The position numbers and the translations under genes are program-made. From Sabellastarte sp. h YS-2021 (taxonomy: Eukaryota > Annelida > Polychaeta > Sabellida > Sabellidae): a stretch of 64,000 nt of DNA. This document shows positions 51,418-63,798 of this stretch, in pieces. The stretch covers positions 151,304,881-151,368,880 of the forward strand of contig OZ024928.1 of NCBI GenBank assembly GCA_964017235.1, read 5' to 3'. The notes beneath the pieces are model-generated. The model saw only the letters and a program-made list of their open reading frames with translations, searched no databases and was not told the origin of the DNA. Within the stretch, counting starts at the first letter, position 1; each line of letters begins with the position of its first letter.

Positions 51418-51597
51418 CTGAAACCAAAATACAGCATACCATAGTTGATATTTAATATACATCAGAGTACACTGTATATGTCATGTGACAATAGAATACT
51501 GGCCACTGTAAGGCAATACCACAATGGCCAGTGTACCAGTAGTTTTACTGGTCAATATATTTCATTTGATCTATTTTGGCACTTTAAAGCTTAAACA

Positions 51598-51735
51598 AAT
51601 TGTATAGGCCATACTATAAGGGAAGAGAGGAAAGCAGTGTAGTCCAATTAATTGAGACCCTATATTGTAAACCATTACCAACTTTCTCACCTGAGGCCAA
51701 AGCTGCAATTTGAACCCATGTCCTCAGAGGTTTTT
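51598..51735 (-). mobile_element. tRNA-derived SINE, family 1, fragment
   Basis: Reverse orientation fragment containing GGTTCAAATTGC (B-box region), the TCAGGTGAGAAAGTTGGT body and a diverged tail. It lies just upstream of the 50302-51417 exon. A similar tRNA-head remnant sits near 51845-51890. Confidence 0.45.
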
Positions 51736-51889
51736 CCTGGCTGAGAGCAGGATTCCTATATCTCTATTTGTCACCAAGATTATGAGTCTACTGCCAAAAT
51801 TTTTACAATCAAATCCTGGCTGATAAACCCTAACTGTACTTACTGTAGAGTGGGAAGGCAAGTGTGTTAACCAGTACAATGAGACCCCC

Positions 51890-54187
51890 CCCCCAAAAAA
51901 AAAACAAAAAAAAATTCTACAAAACAAGAACCAGGTAGTGTATGTTAGTAATACCAAGGGCGACCACATATCTCTCTTTATTCAGTTTAAATGTTTCTTT
52001 GTAGCCGAGCACTGACTTTTAAAACATGTTATAATATTACATAAAAAGAATATGTGGAATGGATGTTGTAGATTACTAGATTGGTTTTTACATATAGATA
52101 TATAACAAAGATGTAATCAATTTTTTAAGGTTTTAACCTGTTGTTTAGCTAGATTTTCAATTTCAATATGTTTTCATAATACCTAAGGCTGGTGTGTTAG
52201 GCACTTCAAAACTTCACAGATAATAATATTATAGACGGATTAGGAATTTAAAGATAATACAATCATTGAAAATATTCATATATACAAAACAACAAATTTT
52301 GTAAAACTAAATTAATTGTATAAAATGTGGGTTACACTACACTTATAAATTACAACATAGAGAACACCAAGAAGCTTATCATGATAGAGAATTATACGAG
52401 CTTACTTTATGTATTAGTGCAATATTAAACGTACAAAGTATGATTCAGTTTCAGAGCATACACAAATCAGTAGGAATAATCTAACAGAATCACGAAAATA
52501 TTTATCATTTCATGGATAAACATTCACTAAATTATGTATTCTAGAATGTAACTGACTATATTACATATATATGTTTATACACGTTAACATCAGTGAAATT
52601 CCGTGAAAGTGCTGTCACCATTTATTACTTGATAACAATTAAGTTGAACCAAGGTTATAAATCTCCTAATGCCAGAGTCCCTGCAGTTTTTGATGAGAAA
52701 TCGTTTATACCAGTATACAATAAAGGAACTTATATTTGTCGATGAGGAGTCGAGGACAAAGTTTAGCAAGGGAAAAAATCTTAACATCCAGTGCAGTACA
52801 TAACCATAGAAATGCTTGTGATTTTCTAACTTGTGAAGAATTTTATGGCAAACATAAAGTTCTTTATTTGACTCCATTAAAAATACACACACACAAAAAA
52901 AAAACCCTGATAACTTTGAAATTACAGAAAAGCTTCAGAAACAATAAAGTAAAATTGGGATTTTTGATCAAGTTCAAGTAACTTTTTCTGTACTGGTATA
53001 TCCTATACAAAATGGCAGAGTGAACAAATTTTGAGAGAAAATAACTTTTGAAGAAATTACAGCATGAATAACCAATTTTCTTTAAAGTTTTTTATATATA
53101 AAATTAAACATAAAAGTCAGCACTTTCACTGAAATATAAGATTTTAATAAGAAAATAACATGAGAACAAACATACCTAGTACGAGTGTTAAGCCTAATAT
53201 TATATGCCATGCATCTGTTGTGGAAAAAATCATCTGTTGAAGCAAACTCAGTAAAATGTAATAAAAGCAAAACACACCAAGGTAAACAATATCCATTTCC
53301 TCCAAAATGTCATCTCTGTTAGACCAGGAGTTATTGTATTATGCAATGGAACAGCCACAATCACCCATGTGTGTTAATTGGGCAGGAGAAATTATGTCGT
53401 CAGTTGGGATACACGCAAAGACGTTCAATGGAAAAACATGTTAAGACATCGTAAAATATCCAAGAAAATGTTTTCAGTTTTTCAGAATCCTTGTCTTGCT
53501 GCTTTCAAGATTCAGTGTATTGACTGACCTACTTGTATGCCCAATAAAGAATAATGTTTGTTACTTTTGTAAAACATTTTATATCAAATTTCTAAATAAC
53601 AGAAAAGACTCAATTAATGAGTACTCACAGTTTAAATTGTTTTGTTTAATCCCAAAATATTAACTTATTGCTGTTCACTTACCCTAACATTTTGCAACAA
53701 ATGTCAAATATATTTATCTCCTGAGAATATTCAGTGTACATCAGATATCATGGGGCCATATAATGAGAGATATGAAACAATGAATAAATGATGATATAAG
53801 GTGATGTCTTTGATGTATATCAATGCATTGAACATGCATTATTCTATATTCACCATTATAGGCATGTATATTATATATAGTAAAGATGAACATTTTTGTC
53901 ATCTCGCAATAAATCAGAAAAAAAATTAAGGTTATGTTAATGCCATTGCATAATGTCAAATTTGTATATCAGCCATGTCCTGGTTATGCATTTGTCATTT
54001 GTCTTGAGAAAGAAAAGTCAGGTAACTTTCCATTGGTCTGCAACAATTCCTGCATTCTGGGCTTTGCATGAAAAGACGGTAGACAATCTCTCTCTAATGG
54101 AAGATTTAGCACAAGGTCCAAAACTGTACTTTTAATACCAACTGCCAGAAATATGCAAGTACCATTAATTATTTATGCCATATTTAT
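51890..54187. other. No supported gene
   Basis: AT-rich. Short minus-strand segments bounded by splice-like signals near 53163-53230 and 53660-53725 were examined; neither fits the phase of the neighbouring exons. Confidence 0.4.
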
Positions 54188-54200
54188 CTATACACTATAT

Positions 54201-54432
54201 AAGGGGCCACGGTGGCAGAGTGGTAACACTCTCGCCTCCCACCTCTGAGGCCGGGGTTCACTTCCCGGCACGGCCTCAAGTGGGAAAGCTGGTAGTTGCT
54301 TGCCGTTGGTCGGCAGTTTACAGTACAGAACCCTGACGAACTGTATGTACTGGTTTCCTCTGCCCTTCCAACTACCCATCGTGATATGACCTGTAAAGTG
54401 TTGAAAGCGATGTAAAACCCCAAATAAACAAA
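54201..54432 (+). mobile_element. tRNA-derived SINE, family 1
   Basis: Starts GGGGCCACGGTGGCAGAG, B box near GGGGTTCACTTCCC, tail CCCCAAATAAACAAA. Flanked by CTATACACTATA on both sides (54188-54199 and 54433-54444). A young copy, nearly identical to the one at 33899. Confidence 0.92.
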
Positions 54433-54444
54433 CTATACACTATA

Positions 54445-57400
54445 ATGTGTTTGATCAACTCTTGATGGTGAATATGCTATTTTAACTTGTATTTGGAGGA
54501 GACAAGTTTTGTGACTGTGTGGAAATAGTAGCATTCAAATTTCCAAATTACTTGCATTGTAGCTCTTCCTGACTTGAATGTAATAAAAGTGTTTTAAAGA
54601 ACAATCCACAGACTAAATTTACTTTGTGTCATTGAAAAACAACATGCATATTGATCTACTATATTAATTATCCATCATAAATTAGTTTTTAAGTATGGTA
54701 AATCCAGAGGATTATAAAGTCATGCTTATATTAGTACATCCCAACAAAGGAAAGTGATGGCAGCTCATCATGAGTACTTAGTGTCACTCATAATGGTAAA
54801 TCATCAAGTAAATTGTATGTTGTGATGATTTAGAATTAGCAGTGGTAAAACTACCAAATATTAAAACACTGGTCGAAAATTATTAACAGCTTTTTTCACC
54901 CACAGTGAAACGAGCTTAAAAATGTATCATTGGAAAATGAAAGAAACTGTCACAACAGAAGAGTCACTAACAACATGCTTTCTTCTCAAACATGAAGTTA
55001 TGACAAAGATCATGCAATGAAGTTAGTGTTTTATCTCCATCCCAAAACAGTTAACCTCATAATTCCTATAAAAGATCAAGCCTTTCAATTTTTGAAACTT
55101 GAACACTCAACAGTGCGAAAAGATACTAACTAAAACTAATTTTGTTGCACTTTTGTTTTACATTTTCTGAAAAACCAAAGAAACAACACCGCTGTAACAA
55201 TAAAACTGAAAAGGTGGTGAGAAAAGTAAAATGCGAATAGCACGCTTAACTATGGATGTAAAGGAAATTGTGTAAGTGCACAATATATACATGTATACAC
55301 AGAGATCACATGATGAGGGAAAATTCCTTACGCTAACACTGTCATTGCAGTTTGATTCACGCGAGCTCTGTCTCTGTAAATAACATACATCATATAACAG
55401 CAATCGTCAAAGATTTATGACCAATGTTAACAGATATGGGAAATAGAGGTCACAGCTTCAATTTACAAAGAATGATGACCCTCGACCTCTCCTAAATTTG
55501 CATACGCCACTAGCCTGTATTGGTCAAGCACAATACTGTGACACAAGTTGAACAATCTAAGGTGTGCATACAAGAATTCTATACTTATGAAGAGCTTTTT
55601 GTTGATCATAATGTATTTATTATTTGGTGTGATTTTTGTCACAACCAAACTTCTTGTTTTCAGCTGAACAGTGAGTCTTTGAAAGCATGGATTGTCTGGA
55701 GTCTCGTCCACTAATTCCGTGGGCAAGAATGTGACTTCAATGTATACTTAATCCACCATTGCAAAAACTTCAAAACTGTTCTCTCTTTCGATTCAGTGTT
55801 CCCAAAATATTTTCTCAACAAATAGGTGGTCACCTGTGACTTACAATGAAAGCTGTTAGTAACGGACTATTACATGCAGATAATGAAAACTACCTCCTTT
55901 TCAACACAGTGGTGGAAAGAGGTCGCGAAAATCCAAGCATGTTCATAATGCACTCATATAAATGCTCTGTACAAGACTGCACTGAATGCAAGAATCCACC
56001 GTCATTTCACATGATATACTAGAGCTAGGGTTTATGCACTAACAATTACAAAGTAAGTTTAAGCCTTGTCTTTAATCTATGGTATTGCCTGTGCATTATC
56101 TGTTTTTTTGTTGTTGTTAACAACTAAGGCTTTTTTCACTACAAAAAGCAGTTAATTATCGTGTTAGAACACTACAACTTGGGGTACATAGCCAAACGTT
56201 ACACTGCTACAAGTGCTGATATACTGGGGACACACTACTCTCACAATTAATACCACCAACACAGATAAAATGTCACATCAAGTGAATACACCAAATGGTA
56301 ATATACTACACTCTTTGTGAGGAAAACAACACATAAGTAGATGGTTACTCCTGATGTTATTGTGGTAAGGACAAAAAAAAAAAAAACAACAACAACAAAC
56401 AGCTCATGGACAACTGAAACTTTACCACCCAAAAGTGCCCAACTATGGTTCTATCAAAATTAGTACTATTTTATTGATCTAAAAACATGTGATTTTGTTT
56501 GTTTTATGATTACCTCAATACCTCTAGACATTTGTGTTTCACTACATGTCAAATATCTCACTGATTATCTTCCAAACTCAAACTTGTACACATGAATGAG
56601 TAAGTCAGTACAACATGCTCTGTGTATGTACACCAGTGGAAGTACACATGTATATGTGGAACCAATTCGATGCCCCCTGCATCAGAAAATGCAGTACTTC
56701 TGTACGTATAAGTTGAAGTTAGACTTAACTAGAAATAAATTCTATGAATATTGGAGGTTCTAGTTATGAAGTACTTTTGGTACATCAGTAATCCCAAACT
56801 TCAAAGTTTATTGATTACACCAGTTAGTTAGAAGTTTTCCTCCACCACTTGGCTTAAATCTAGCTTGTGGCAACTGGTGAGATTCAATGAGGTCCGGACC
56901 TCATGTGACCTTGGCTGTTTACAGGGATGTGAAACATCAAGTTTTAACTTTGCTATTTTGCATCAGCATGTTCTCACATTTTCTAACTTGCATATTTTGA
57001 CAATGATATTCTACATGTAAGATTTTATTATTTGATTAGTTGATAGTATGAATATGTTTAATTATGCTTATGTAATGACTTTCATGATTTTGTGTGTTGA
57101 ATAAATTGAATAATTAATAAATCCGAATTGGGTGACAATTAAGTCTCTACAAATGGCCGAGTCACTGCACTAGTTCCAAACTTTGCCACATTAATACATC
57201 TGACTTGAGGATTAACAACAAAGCAATTTTACTACATCTATGTCACAAATCTTGAGTTGAGTAATTTGAGGTAAGGCTTGCATTCCGTACATTATTTTCA
57301 CACAATTTGTGTTAACACAACTGTACAGCTTTACAATCAGTGCCAAGGCGACTCACAATATTGTGCAAGAGTGATGTGTGTTTTAAAAGCTGCAACATCA

Positions 57401-59990
57401 ATATGTGTCAGTGCTCCAGATAAATGCAACTTAGAGGGGAAAACATACCTGAGCATTCATTGTCCTTATTGTTTACATAAACTTGATTATACAGTCAAAA
57501 TCTGACTAAAATCAATTTATTATATATAGATTCTGAGACATAACAAAGTTTTCTGTATGAGAAAAACCAATTATATATTGAAACTATCAACTGTAACACT
57601 TTCTTAAGTTGAAAAAAATCAATGATATACTTTAACTTGAGGATTTTCTCATATCATAGTCGGCTCTTATTGAACAAGTCTTTAATGAATGAAAAAGTTT
57701 TCCAAAAGAAAATTCTTCAAAAGCAGTGTTGTAATTAAAGAAATAAAACAGAATTTTACTGTGGACCTTATCACAGGAATTTTGTTATAAATTTTTAAAA
57801 ATTCAAATGATAAATGTTTCCACATTATGATCAATACAATTAGTAAAAATAAAAATCGTCCCATCCCAAAATTGGATTTAAGAAAAGGATACAGAGTGAT
57901 TAGTAACTGAAATAGAAATTCAGAAATATGCCCTGAAAGATGATATATTTAGCAATCACCCAAACAGTAAGATGTTATTCAGCCCTATGAGCCCTTAACT
58001 AGTATATTTATCAATTTCAAATATTTCCTGCTGTAGCATGTTATCAAAAATTTAACTTTCTCGGAGTTGTTTGGCCTGTAGTATCATGGCTATGTTTATA
58101 AACTTTTTAGTCAAACTTTACGTTACTGTCTCTGAAGATATTAAGTCTATAGTGACAGGTTGGAGAGAAACCGCTATTAGTATTCAGAACCCAGTGAAAC
58201 ACCCTCAATTTATCTGAAGCACTGATTATACAGAAGCAAAGGCAATATTACAAGAACATGTGTGTGTGTATCACAGACTGGACAGTGTGTACTCACCCCT
58301 TCCCATTTACCTCCTTTTAGGAACTACAAGATACAAGTATAGCCACTTTATATTGTTCATTTTTATCTTTATGTTTCAAATATGATTACTCATTACAATA
58401 TTTTAATTGATCTTAAATGCCATGATTCTGAATATATGTTGATATACATGCTACTGAGTCTTAGATATGTTACCTTAATATAGTTCTAAAACCATGCTCA
58501 AATATTGATATGAAACAGGAAGCCACTCAAAATGGCGAGTAAACCTACGGAGTCTGCGTGGACACCTTGGTCACATGTACCCAGGTAACATGTCACAAGG
58601 CACACCAGATTATCCCACATCATCACCATTTGTATTAGTGCTCAATAAAACTTGCACACAGCAATTCTCTTACTGCTTGTTACCTATATAACCATCCAAA
58701 ACTTAAAGACGATGTATAAAACTTAAAGTGATGTATAAACACTAAATTTTAACATTTATTTCAAGATGCTTCAAAATTCTACACACTCCTCAAAACGGCA
58801 TGGTGAAATTGCTACAATGTGACTATTCCACAACCCTTTTTACTCAACCATAAAAACACCTACACTAATGTTTGAAAGTCAAGGACAAATATGGCAGAAT
58901 ATCATGGGATACAAAAATTGCTTAACATCAGATTTTCCATTGCTTTGGAATGTCGACAGATGGAAATCCAACAGATGTTTAAACATACAAAACACTTGGG
59001 AGTCTAAACAGGGAATAATACAAGAAAAAAACATACAACTCAACCTTTGGGCTTACATCCTACCTTAAACCTTAATTGAGGCCCTTTTCTCCTGAGATCA
59101 AGGGAATGGCTGTGAAGATGACTAGTTGATTTGGAAAGACCATTACACAACAATACTATTTCCACAATTTGCTGAAATAAAAGTCATGATACCAAGTTAC
59201 ACAATATGATAAAATAAATACATCATTTTAAGAAAACAGTTTTATGAAGGTACACCTAAACATATCAAAACAATAACATTTTACACAATCAATTTTTTTT
59301 CCATTTTTAGCAAAAGTTGATTATATGTTAATGTAATACATAATCAATTTTAACAGTCAAAAAACATGTACCATTTTTCTAATCAATTTGTAAGAGGCTT
59401 AGCTATTATGCACGAACGATTTGGTAAATGCACAATTAAATCACATAAGAAATAATAAAGGATTAACAAAAATGACGGTCAAAATTATCCGCAAGTGGAT
59501 TAAAATTCATAAACATGTATCAACAAATACATACAATCTTTTCTCTGTTTTGGGAAAGTCATAATAATAGACAGATAATTTTTACTGAGGAAATGAGACC
59601 TAAGTCAGGGGTTTCATTTTACCTCAGTATTTAGCCTCAAGAATTAATTCTCCAGTAATTTTTTTTAAACAGGTTGTGGAAGTCACCTGAAATCTATGGA
59701 TCAAGTTGAGACAAATGTTGCATCAAGCATCAGCGACTGCGGATCTACATTCTGTGATGGAACTCAAATGTGTGTCATATAGGAAATTCTTTTTTTTTTT
59801 TCATGAAAAAATAAATAAATTACTGTCTACAAATGCTTTTCAGTTAGACAGATTTATGTTATTTTTTCACACTGTTTCAATTATGGAGCTTTTCTAATAT
59901 ATTGGACAACTTTAGCACAGTAACAGATGGAAGCCTGGTCAATTTTGGCAAGATACACTTGATGACACCAATCATTAGATTAGAACCTAC
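54445..59990. other. No supported gene; DAPK intron
   Basis: AT-rich intron directly downstream of the calmodulin exon. No second half of the calmodulin-binding helix was found. A possible plus-strand start near 58531 (MASKPTESAWTPWSHVPR with a following gtaaca) is too weak to call. Confidence 0.4.
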
Positions 59991-60080
59991 CATCCACTTA
60001 TTCCTGGCTACAAACTGCTTGAGGTTATCTACATTAATACTGGAAGATCTGCGGTACCGTACTTGTGTCACTTCCTGAGG
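59991..60080 (-). CDS. DAPK: DAPK exon: calmodulin autoregulatory segment (partial gene)
   Basis: A 90-nt exon of 30 codons, phase 0 at both ends, with acceptor tttttacag and donor gtaggt on the minus strand. The peptide starts PQEVTQVRYRRSSSINVDNL and ends KQFVARNKWM. It matches the segment just after the kinase domain of death-associated protein kinases; from memory the human DAPK1 counterpart contains RKASAVNMEKFKKF followed by AARKKWK. In the family this stretch is the start of the Ca2+/calmodulin-binding autoinhibitory helix, and its serine (Ser308 in human DAPK1) is an inhibitory autophosphorylation site. The RRSSS cluster keeps that serine and basic context. The second half of the calmodulin helix (SVRLISLCQRLS in human) is not in this exon and I could not find it nearby. 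Kinase-domain exons are expected to the right of the window. DAPK is a cytoskeleton-associated Ser/Thr kinase in apoptosis and autophagy signalling. Assignment is strong; DAPK1 versus a pre-duplication ancestor is undecided. Confidence 0.85.
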
Positions 60081-60639
60081 CTGTAAAAATTACAAAATAA
60101 AATCATGTTATAACAACACCACCATGGTAGTATGATCATTAAACACTCAATGATATAAAAAATATGAAATTTCACTGACTCCTAAAAAATTATTATATGC
60201 AATCTTATTCAACAATTTTGTTATGACAGAGAACACATCATATCCAGATGCCAAGAACAAATGCTAGAATAAATATTCCAAGGAACCTGCAAAACAAGTA
60301 ATTTACTTAATAATGGACCTTAATCTCTGAAAAGTTGCCATCACAATGTACATCACAAAGCAGATGTACCAAATACTGCAGGAAAATGCTCCAAATTCCA
60401 TACTTTTGCAGGTATAAGGGATTTGGTGAACTGTTAAAGAACATCAGGAAGAGCATTCCCAACACTGGGAGCATTAAAAGTACCTAGTACTGTAAGAACT
60501 ACTACAAGAAGAAAGATATGGACAAAAACAGTGTTCGCTCTCGAGCACGATTTCGCGAGTTTGTACACACTCCGGGGCGAGTTGTAGCAAAACGAACTAA
60601 CTAACGCGTCTGTGCTGTCGCTACCAGGCGAAACACTCA
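60081..60639. other. DAPK intron with a CpG-bearing patch
   Basis: AT-rich from 60081 to about 60530, then a CpG-bearing stretch (CGCTCTCGAGCACG, TTTCGCGAG, CTAACGCGTC) leading into the 213-222-bp repeat. No kinase exon seen. Confidence 0.4.
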
Positions 60640-61130
60640 AAACTGACTGAAGAAATTCATCTATTATCGGAAGCGACGACGTACATATTTCCTCATAGAA
60701 ACGGGTGAGAAAAGCAGTTTATTTTATTTTATATATCCAACTAACAGTAATTCACGTGAGATTTCCTGTATTCTCGCGAGATTTCCGTGCTTTTTGTCGA
60801 TTTTTAAACTCGTCTTCTGCTTATAGTGTCACAGGCGAAACAGTCAAAACAACTATTGACCAAAGAAATTCGTCTATTATCGGAAGCGATGACGTACATA
60901 TTTCCTCATAGAAATAGGTGAGAAAGACATGAAAGTGAGTTTCTTTTATTTGATACATCCAGCTAACAGTAATTCACGCGAGAATTTGGGTATTCTCACG
61001 AGATTTCCATGCTTTATGTCTAATTTTTAACTCGTCTTCTGCATATTGTGTCACAGGCGAAACAGTCGAAACAACTACTGACCAAAGAAATTCGTCTATT
61101 ATTGGAAGGGACAATATATATCTTTCTTCA
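60640..61130 (+). repeat. ~213-222-bp tandem repeat, about 2.3 units, CpG-bearing
   Basis: The landmark CTATTATCGGAAGCGA recurs at 60661, 60874 and (diverged) 61096. Units contain TGACGTACATATTTCC, GTAATTCACG and TTCTCGCGAGATTTCC, plus CACAGGCGAAACAGTC. CpG sites are kept in the first unit and partly lost in later ones. Confidence 0.75.
60772..60781. promoter_or_regulatory. TCTCGCGAGA palindrome (BANP/ZBTB33-type motif)
   Basis: A perfect 10-bp TCTCGCGAGA. In vertebrates this motif marks CpG-rich promoters and is bound by BANP or ZBTB33. It lies in the CpG-bearing tandem repeat ~700 bp upstream, in DAPK orientation, of the calmodulin exon. A function here is inference only. Confidence 0.3.
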
Positions 61131-61646
61131 AAGAAAAGAGAAAAAATGCAATTTATTTATTTATTTCATGAATCCAGATAACAGTAAAATTAAAAAAAAA
61201 AAAAATAATAAAAAAAACCAGTAGCACCCAGCCAATAAGCCATTAAGATGTGGTTTAGAAGTGAAATTAAAAAAAAAAAGACAAAATTTAATAAAAACAG
61301 CATTAAATAGTTTATTTATTTGAACTTTTAGTTTAGCATCTATTTCTTATTATTTAAATAAAGAAGATTTTATGCAGTCCCAAATTGGAACTAATATTTC
61401 AAAATATCTTGAAGTTAGACATGTCTCACATTTTTTCACAGGTGTCTCACCTTTTTAAGTGAAGGGAGACAGTCTGTCTCGCATTCATTTTTGACGAGAG
61501 CAAACACTGCAAAAATTAGTGTGAAGAAATTTGTTAACTGTGGCTGTTTTAAACATGCAGTAGGGGTGTTGCGGATTTTTTCCTTCCGGTTTCACGTCTA
61601 GTACTTCCAGGTCAGTTACCGGTTAACCGTCTCTTATTTAACAAAA

Positions 61647-63798
61647 TAGCATCAGAGATGCCCGTACCCCACAGCCTAGGGAAATATTTTCAACACCATG
61701 AGATACAGAAGTACTGTATCAGTATAAACTTTAGGATACTTTCAGAGCACTGTCAGTTATATAAAGGTCCAAATAATGTTTAAAAGAAAGATCATGCATA
61801 TAAAGATGAAGTATTAAAACAAGATAATTCAATAACAAGATGACAGCATTAATCAGCAAACTAAAATTCAACCCTCTTTATCTACATCTGCATGGCCAAA
61901 TTATGGTTTAGATGGTTTGAATATTACCATGCATATAGAAGTGGTAATACATTTAATGAATGCTTATGTGTGGTGTTGGAGCAAAATCTGTGGCTCACTT
62001 GATGAAATTCTATCTCTTACAATGGGAAGTTATGAAAGTAAAATTCTTAATAAATTCTAATATGACTTTAACAGTGCTTAATCTGCATCAAAAGAGAGAC
62101 CCAAAGGTGCAACAAGATTTTATAGGTCAAGGTCACTAGGACAAGGTCAAAGGTCAAATTAAGGTGACACCATGATAATACACACCTACAGCCCCTAACC
62201 AATGTCCCTACCAAGTATCAACTTCCTCAACCCTACGGTTTCCAAGATATAGCCCGGACAAGATTTTATAGGTCAAGGTCACTACGCCAAGGTCAAAGGT
62301 CAAATCAAGGTCAGACCATGACGTTGCACAACTATATCCCCTAACCAATGTCCCTACCAAGTATCAACTTCCTACACCTTACGGTTTCTGAGATATAGCC
62401 CAGACAAGATTTTTAAACTCAAGGTCACTATGGCAAGGTCAAAGGTCAAATCCTGGTCAGACCATGACGTTGCACACCTACACACCCTAACCAATGTCCT
62501 TACCAAGTACCAACTTCCTACACCTTACGGTTTCCGAGATATAGCCCGGACAACATTTTATAGGTCAAGGTCACTATGGCAAGGTCAAAGTTCAAATCAA
62601 GGTCAGACCATAACATTGCACACCTACACCCCCTAACCAATATCCCTACCAAGTATCAACTTCCTACACCTTACGGTTTCTGAGATATAGCCCGGACAAG
62701 ATTTTATAGGTCAAGGCCACTACGGCAAGGTCAAAGGTCAAATCAAGGTCAGACCATGATACTGCACACCTACACCCCCTAGCAAATGTCCCTACCAAAT
62801 ATCAACTTCCTACACCTTACGGTTTCCGAGATATAGCCCGAACAAGATTTTATAGGTCAAGGCCACTATGGCAAGGTCAAAGGTCAAATCAAGGTCAGAC
62901 CATGACGCTGCACACCTACACCCCCTAACCAATATCCCTACCAAGTATTAACTTCATACACCTTACGGTTTCTGAGATATAGCCTGGACAACATTTTATA
63001 GGTCAAGGTCACTACGGCAAGGTCAAAGGTCAAATCAAGGTCACACCATGACGTTGCACACCTACACCCCCTAACCAATGTCCCTACCAAATATCAACTT
63101 CCTATACCTTACAGTTTCCGAGATATAGCCTGGACAAGAATTTATAGGTCAAGGTCACTACGGCAAGGTCAAAGGTCAAATCAAGGTCAGACCATGACGT
63201 TGCACAACTACACACCCTAACCAATGTCCCTACCAAGTATCAACTTCCTACACCTTACGGTTTCCGAGATATAACCCGGACAAGATTTTATAGGTCAAGG
63301 TCACTACGGCAAGGTCAAAGGTCAAATCAAGGTCAGACCATGACGTTGCACAACTACACCCCCTAACCAATGTCCCTACCAAGTATCAACTTCCTACACC
63401 TTACGGTTTCCGAGATACAGCCCGGACAAGATTTTCAAACTCAAGGTCACTACGGCAAGGTCAAAGGTCAAATCAAGGTCAGACCATGACGTTGCACAAC
63501 TACACCCCCTAACCAATGTCCCTACCAAGTATCAACTTCCTACACCTTACGGTTTCCGAGATACAGCCCGGACAAGATTTTCAAACTCAAGGTCACTACG
63601 GCAAGGTCAAAGGTCAAATCAAGGTCAGACCATGACGTTGCACACCTACACCCCCTAACCAATGTCCCTACCAAGTATCAACCTACACCTTACGGTTTCT
63701 GAGATACAGCCCGGACAAACTATTTCCCGCCGCCCGCCCGCCCATCCGGACACCATGGGTGAAAACAATACCCCGACAGCCCTTAAGGGCTGTGGGGT
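61647..63798 (+). mobile_element. Family A element copy A5, most complete copy
   Basis: Complete at both ends. The 5' end TAGCATCAGAGATG is followed by TACCCCACAGCC at 61665-61676. The 3' end closes with the hairpin at 63771-63797 whose outer arm, GGCTGTGGGGTA at 63788-63799, is the exact reverse complement of that 5' motif. In between are the leader, about eleven monomers and the CCCGCC block. Flanks are A-rich (AAAA before, AAAA after), so target duplication cannot be resolved beyond A residues. There is no coding capacity, so it must have been mobilised in trans. Confidence 0.85.
62125..63715 (+). repeat. 146-bp AGGTCA-rich tandem array in A5
   Basis: About eleven monomers. The spacing between successive AGGTCAAGGTCAC blocks is 146 bp in the measured stretch (63001, 63147, 63293, 63439). 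Monomers are highly alike, consistent with recent homogenisation. The last two or three use TTTTCAAACTCAAGGTCAC instead of TTTTATAGGTCAAGGTCAC, a variant also seen at the end of the arrays in A2 and A3. Border monomers are therefore inherited with the element. Confidence 0.88.

Noticed and set aside
53663-53701. 38-nt minus-strand segment between splice-like sites, reading EINIFDICCKML
   Set aside because: Considered for the second half of the DAPK calmodulin helix, but it lacks the basic residues and ends in phase 2, incompatible with both downstream exons.
54201-54290. tRNA gene at the SINE head
   Set aside because: A and B boxes are present but no cloverleaf closes, and the segment is flanked by a SINE body and target duplications.
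58531-58590. Plus-strand ATG with MASKPTESAWTPWSHVPR followed by a gtaaca donor
   Set aside because: Good Kozak-like context, but no promoter, no second exon and no recognisable protein.
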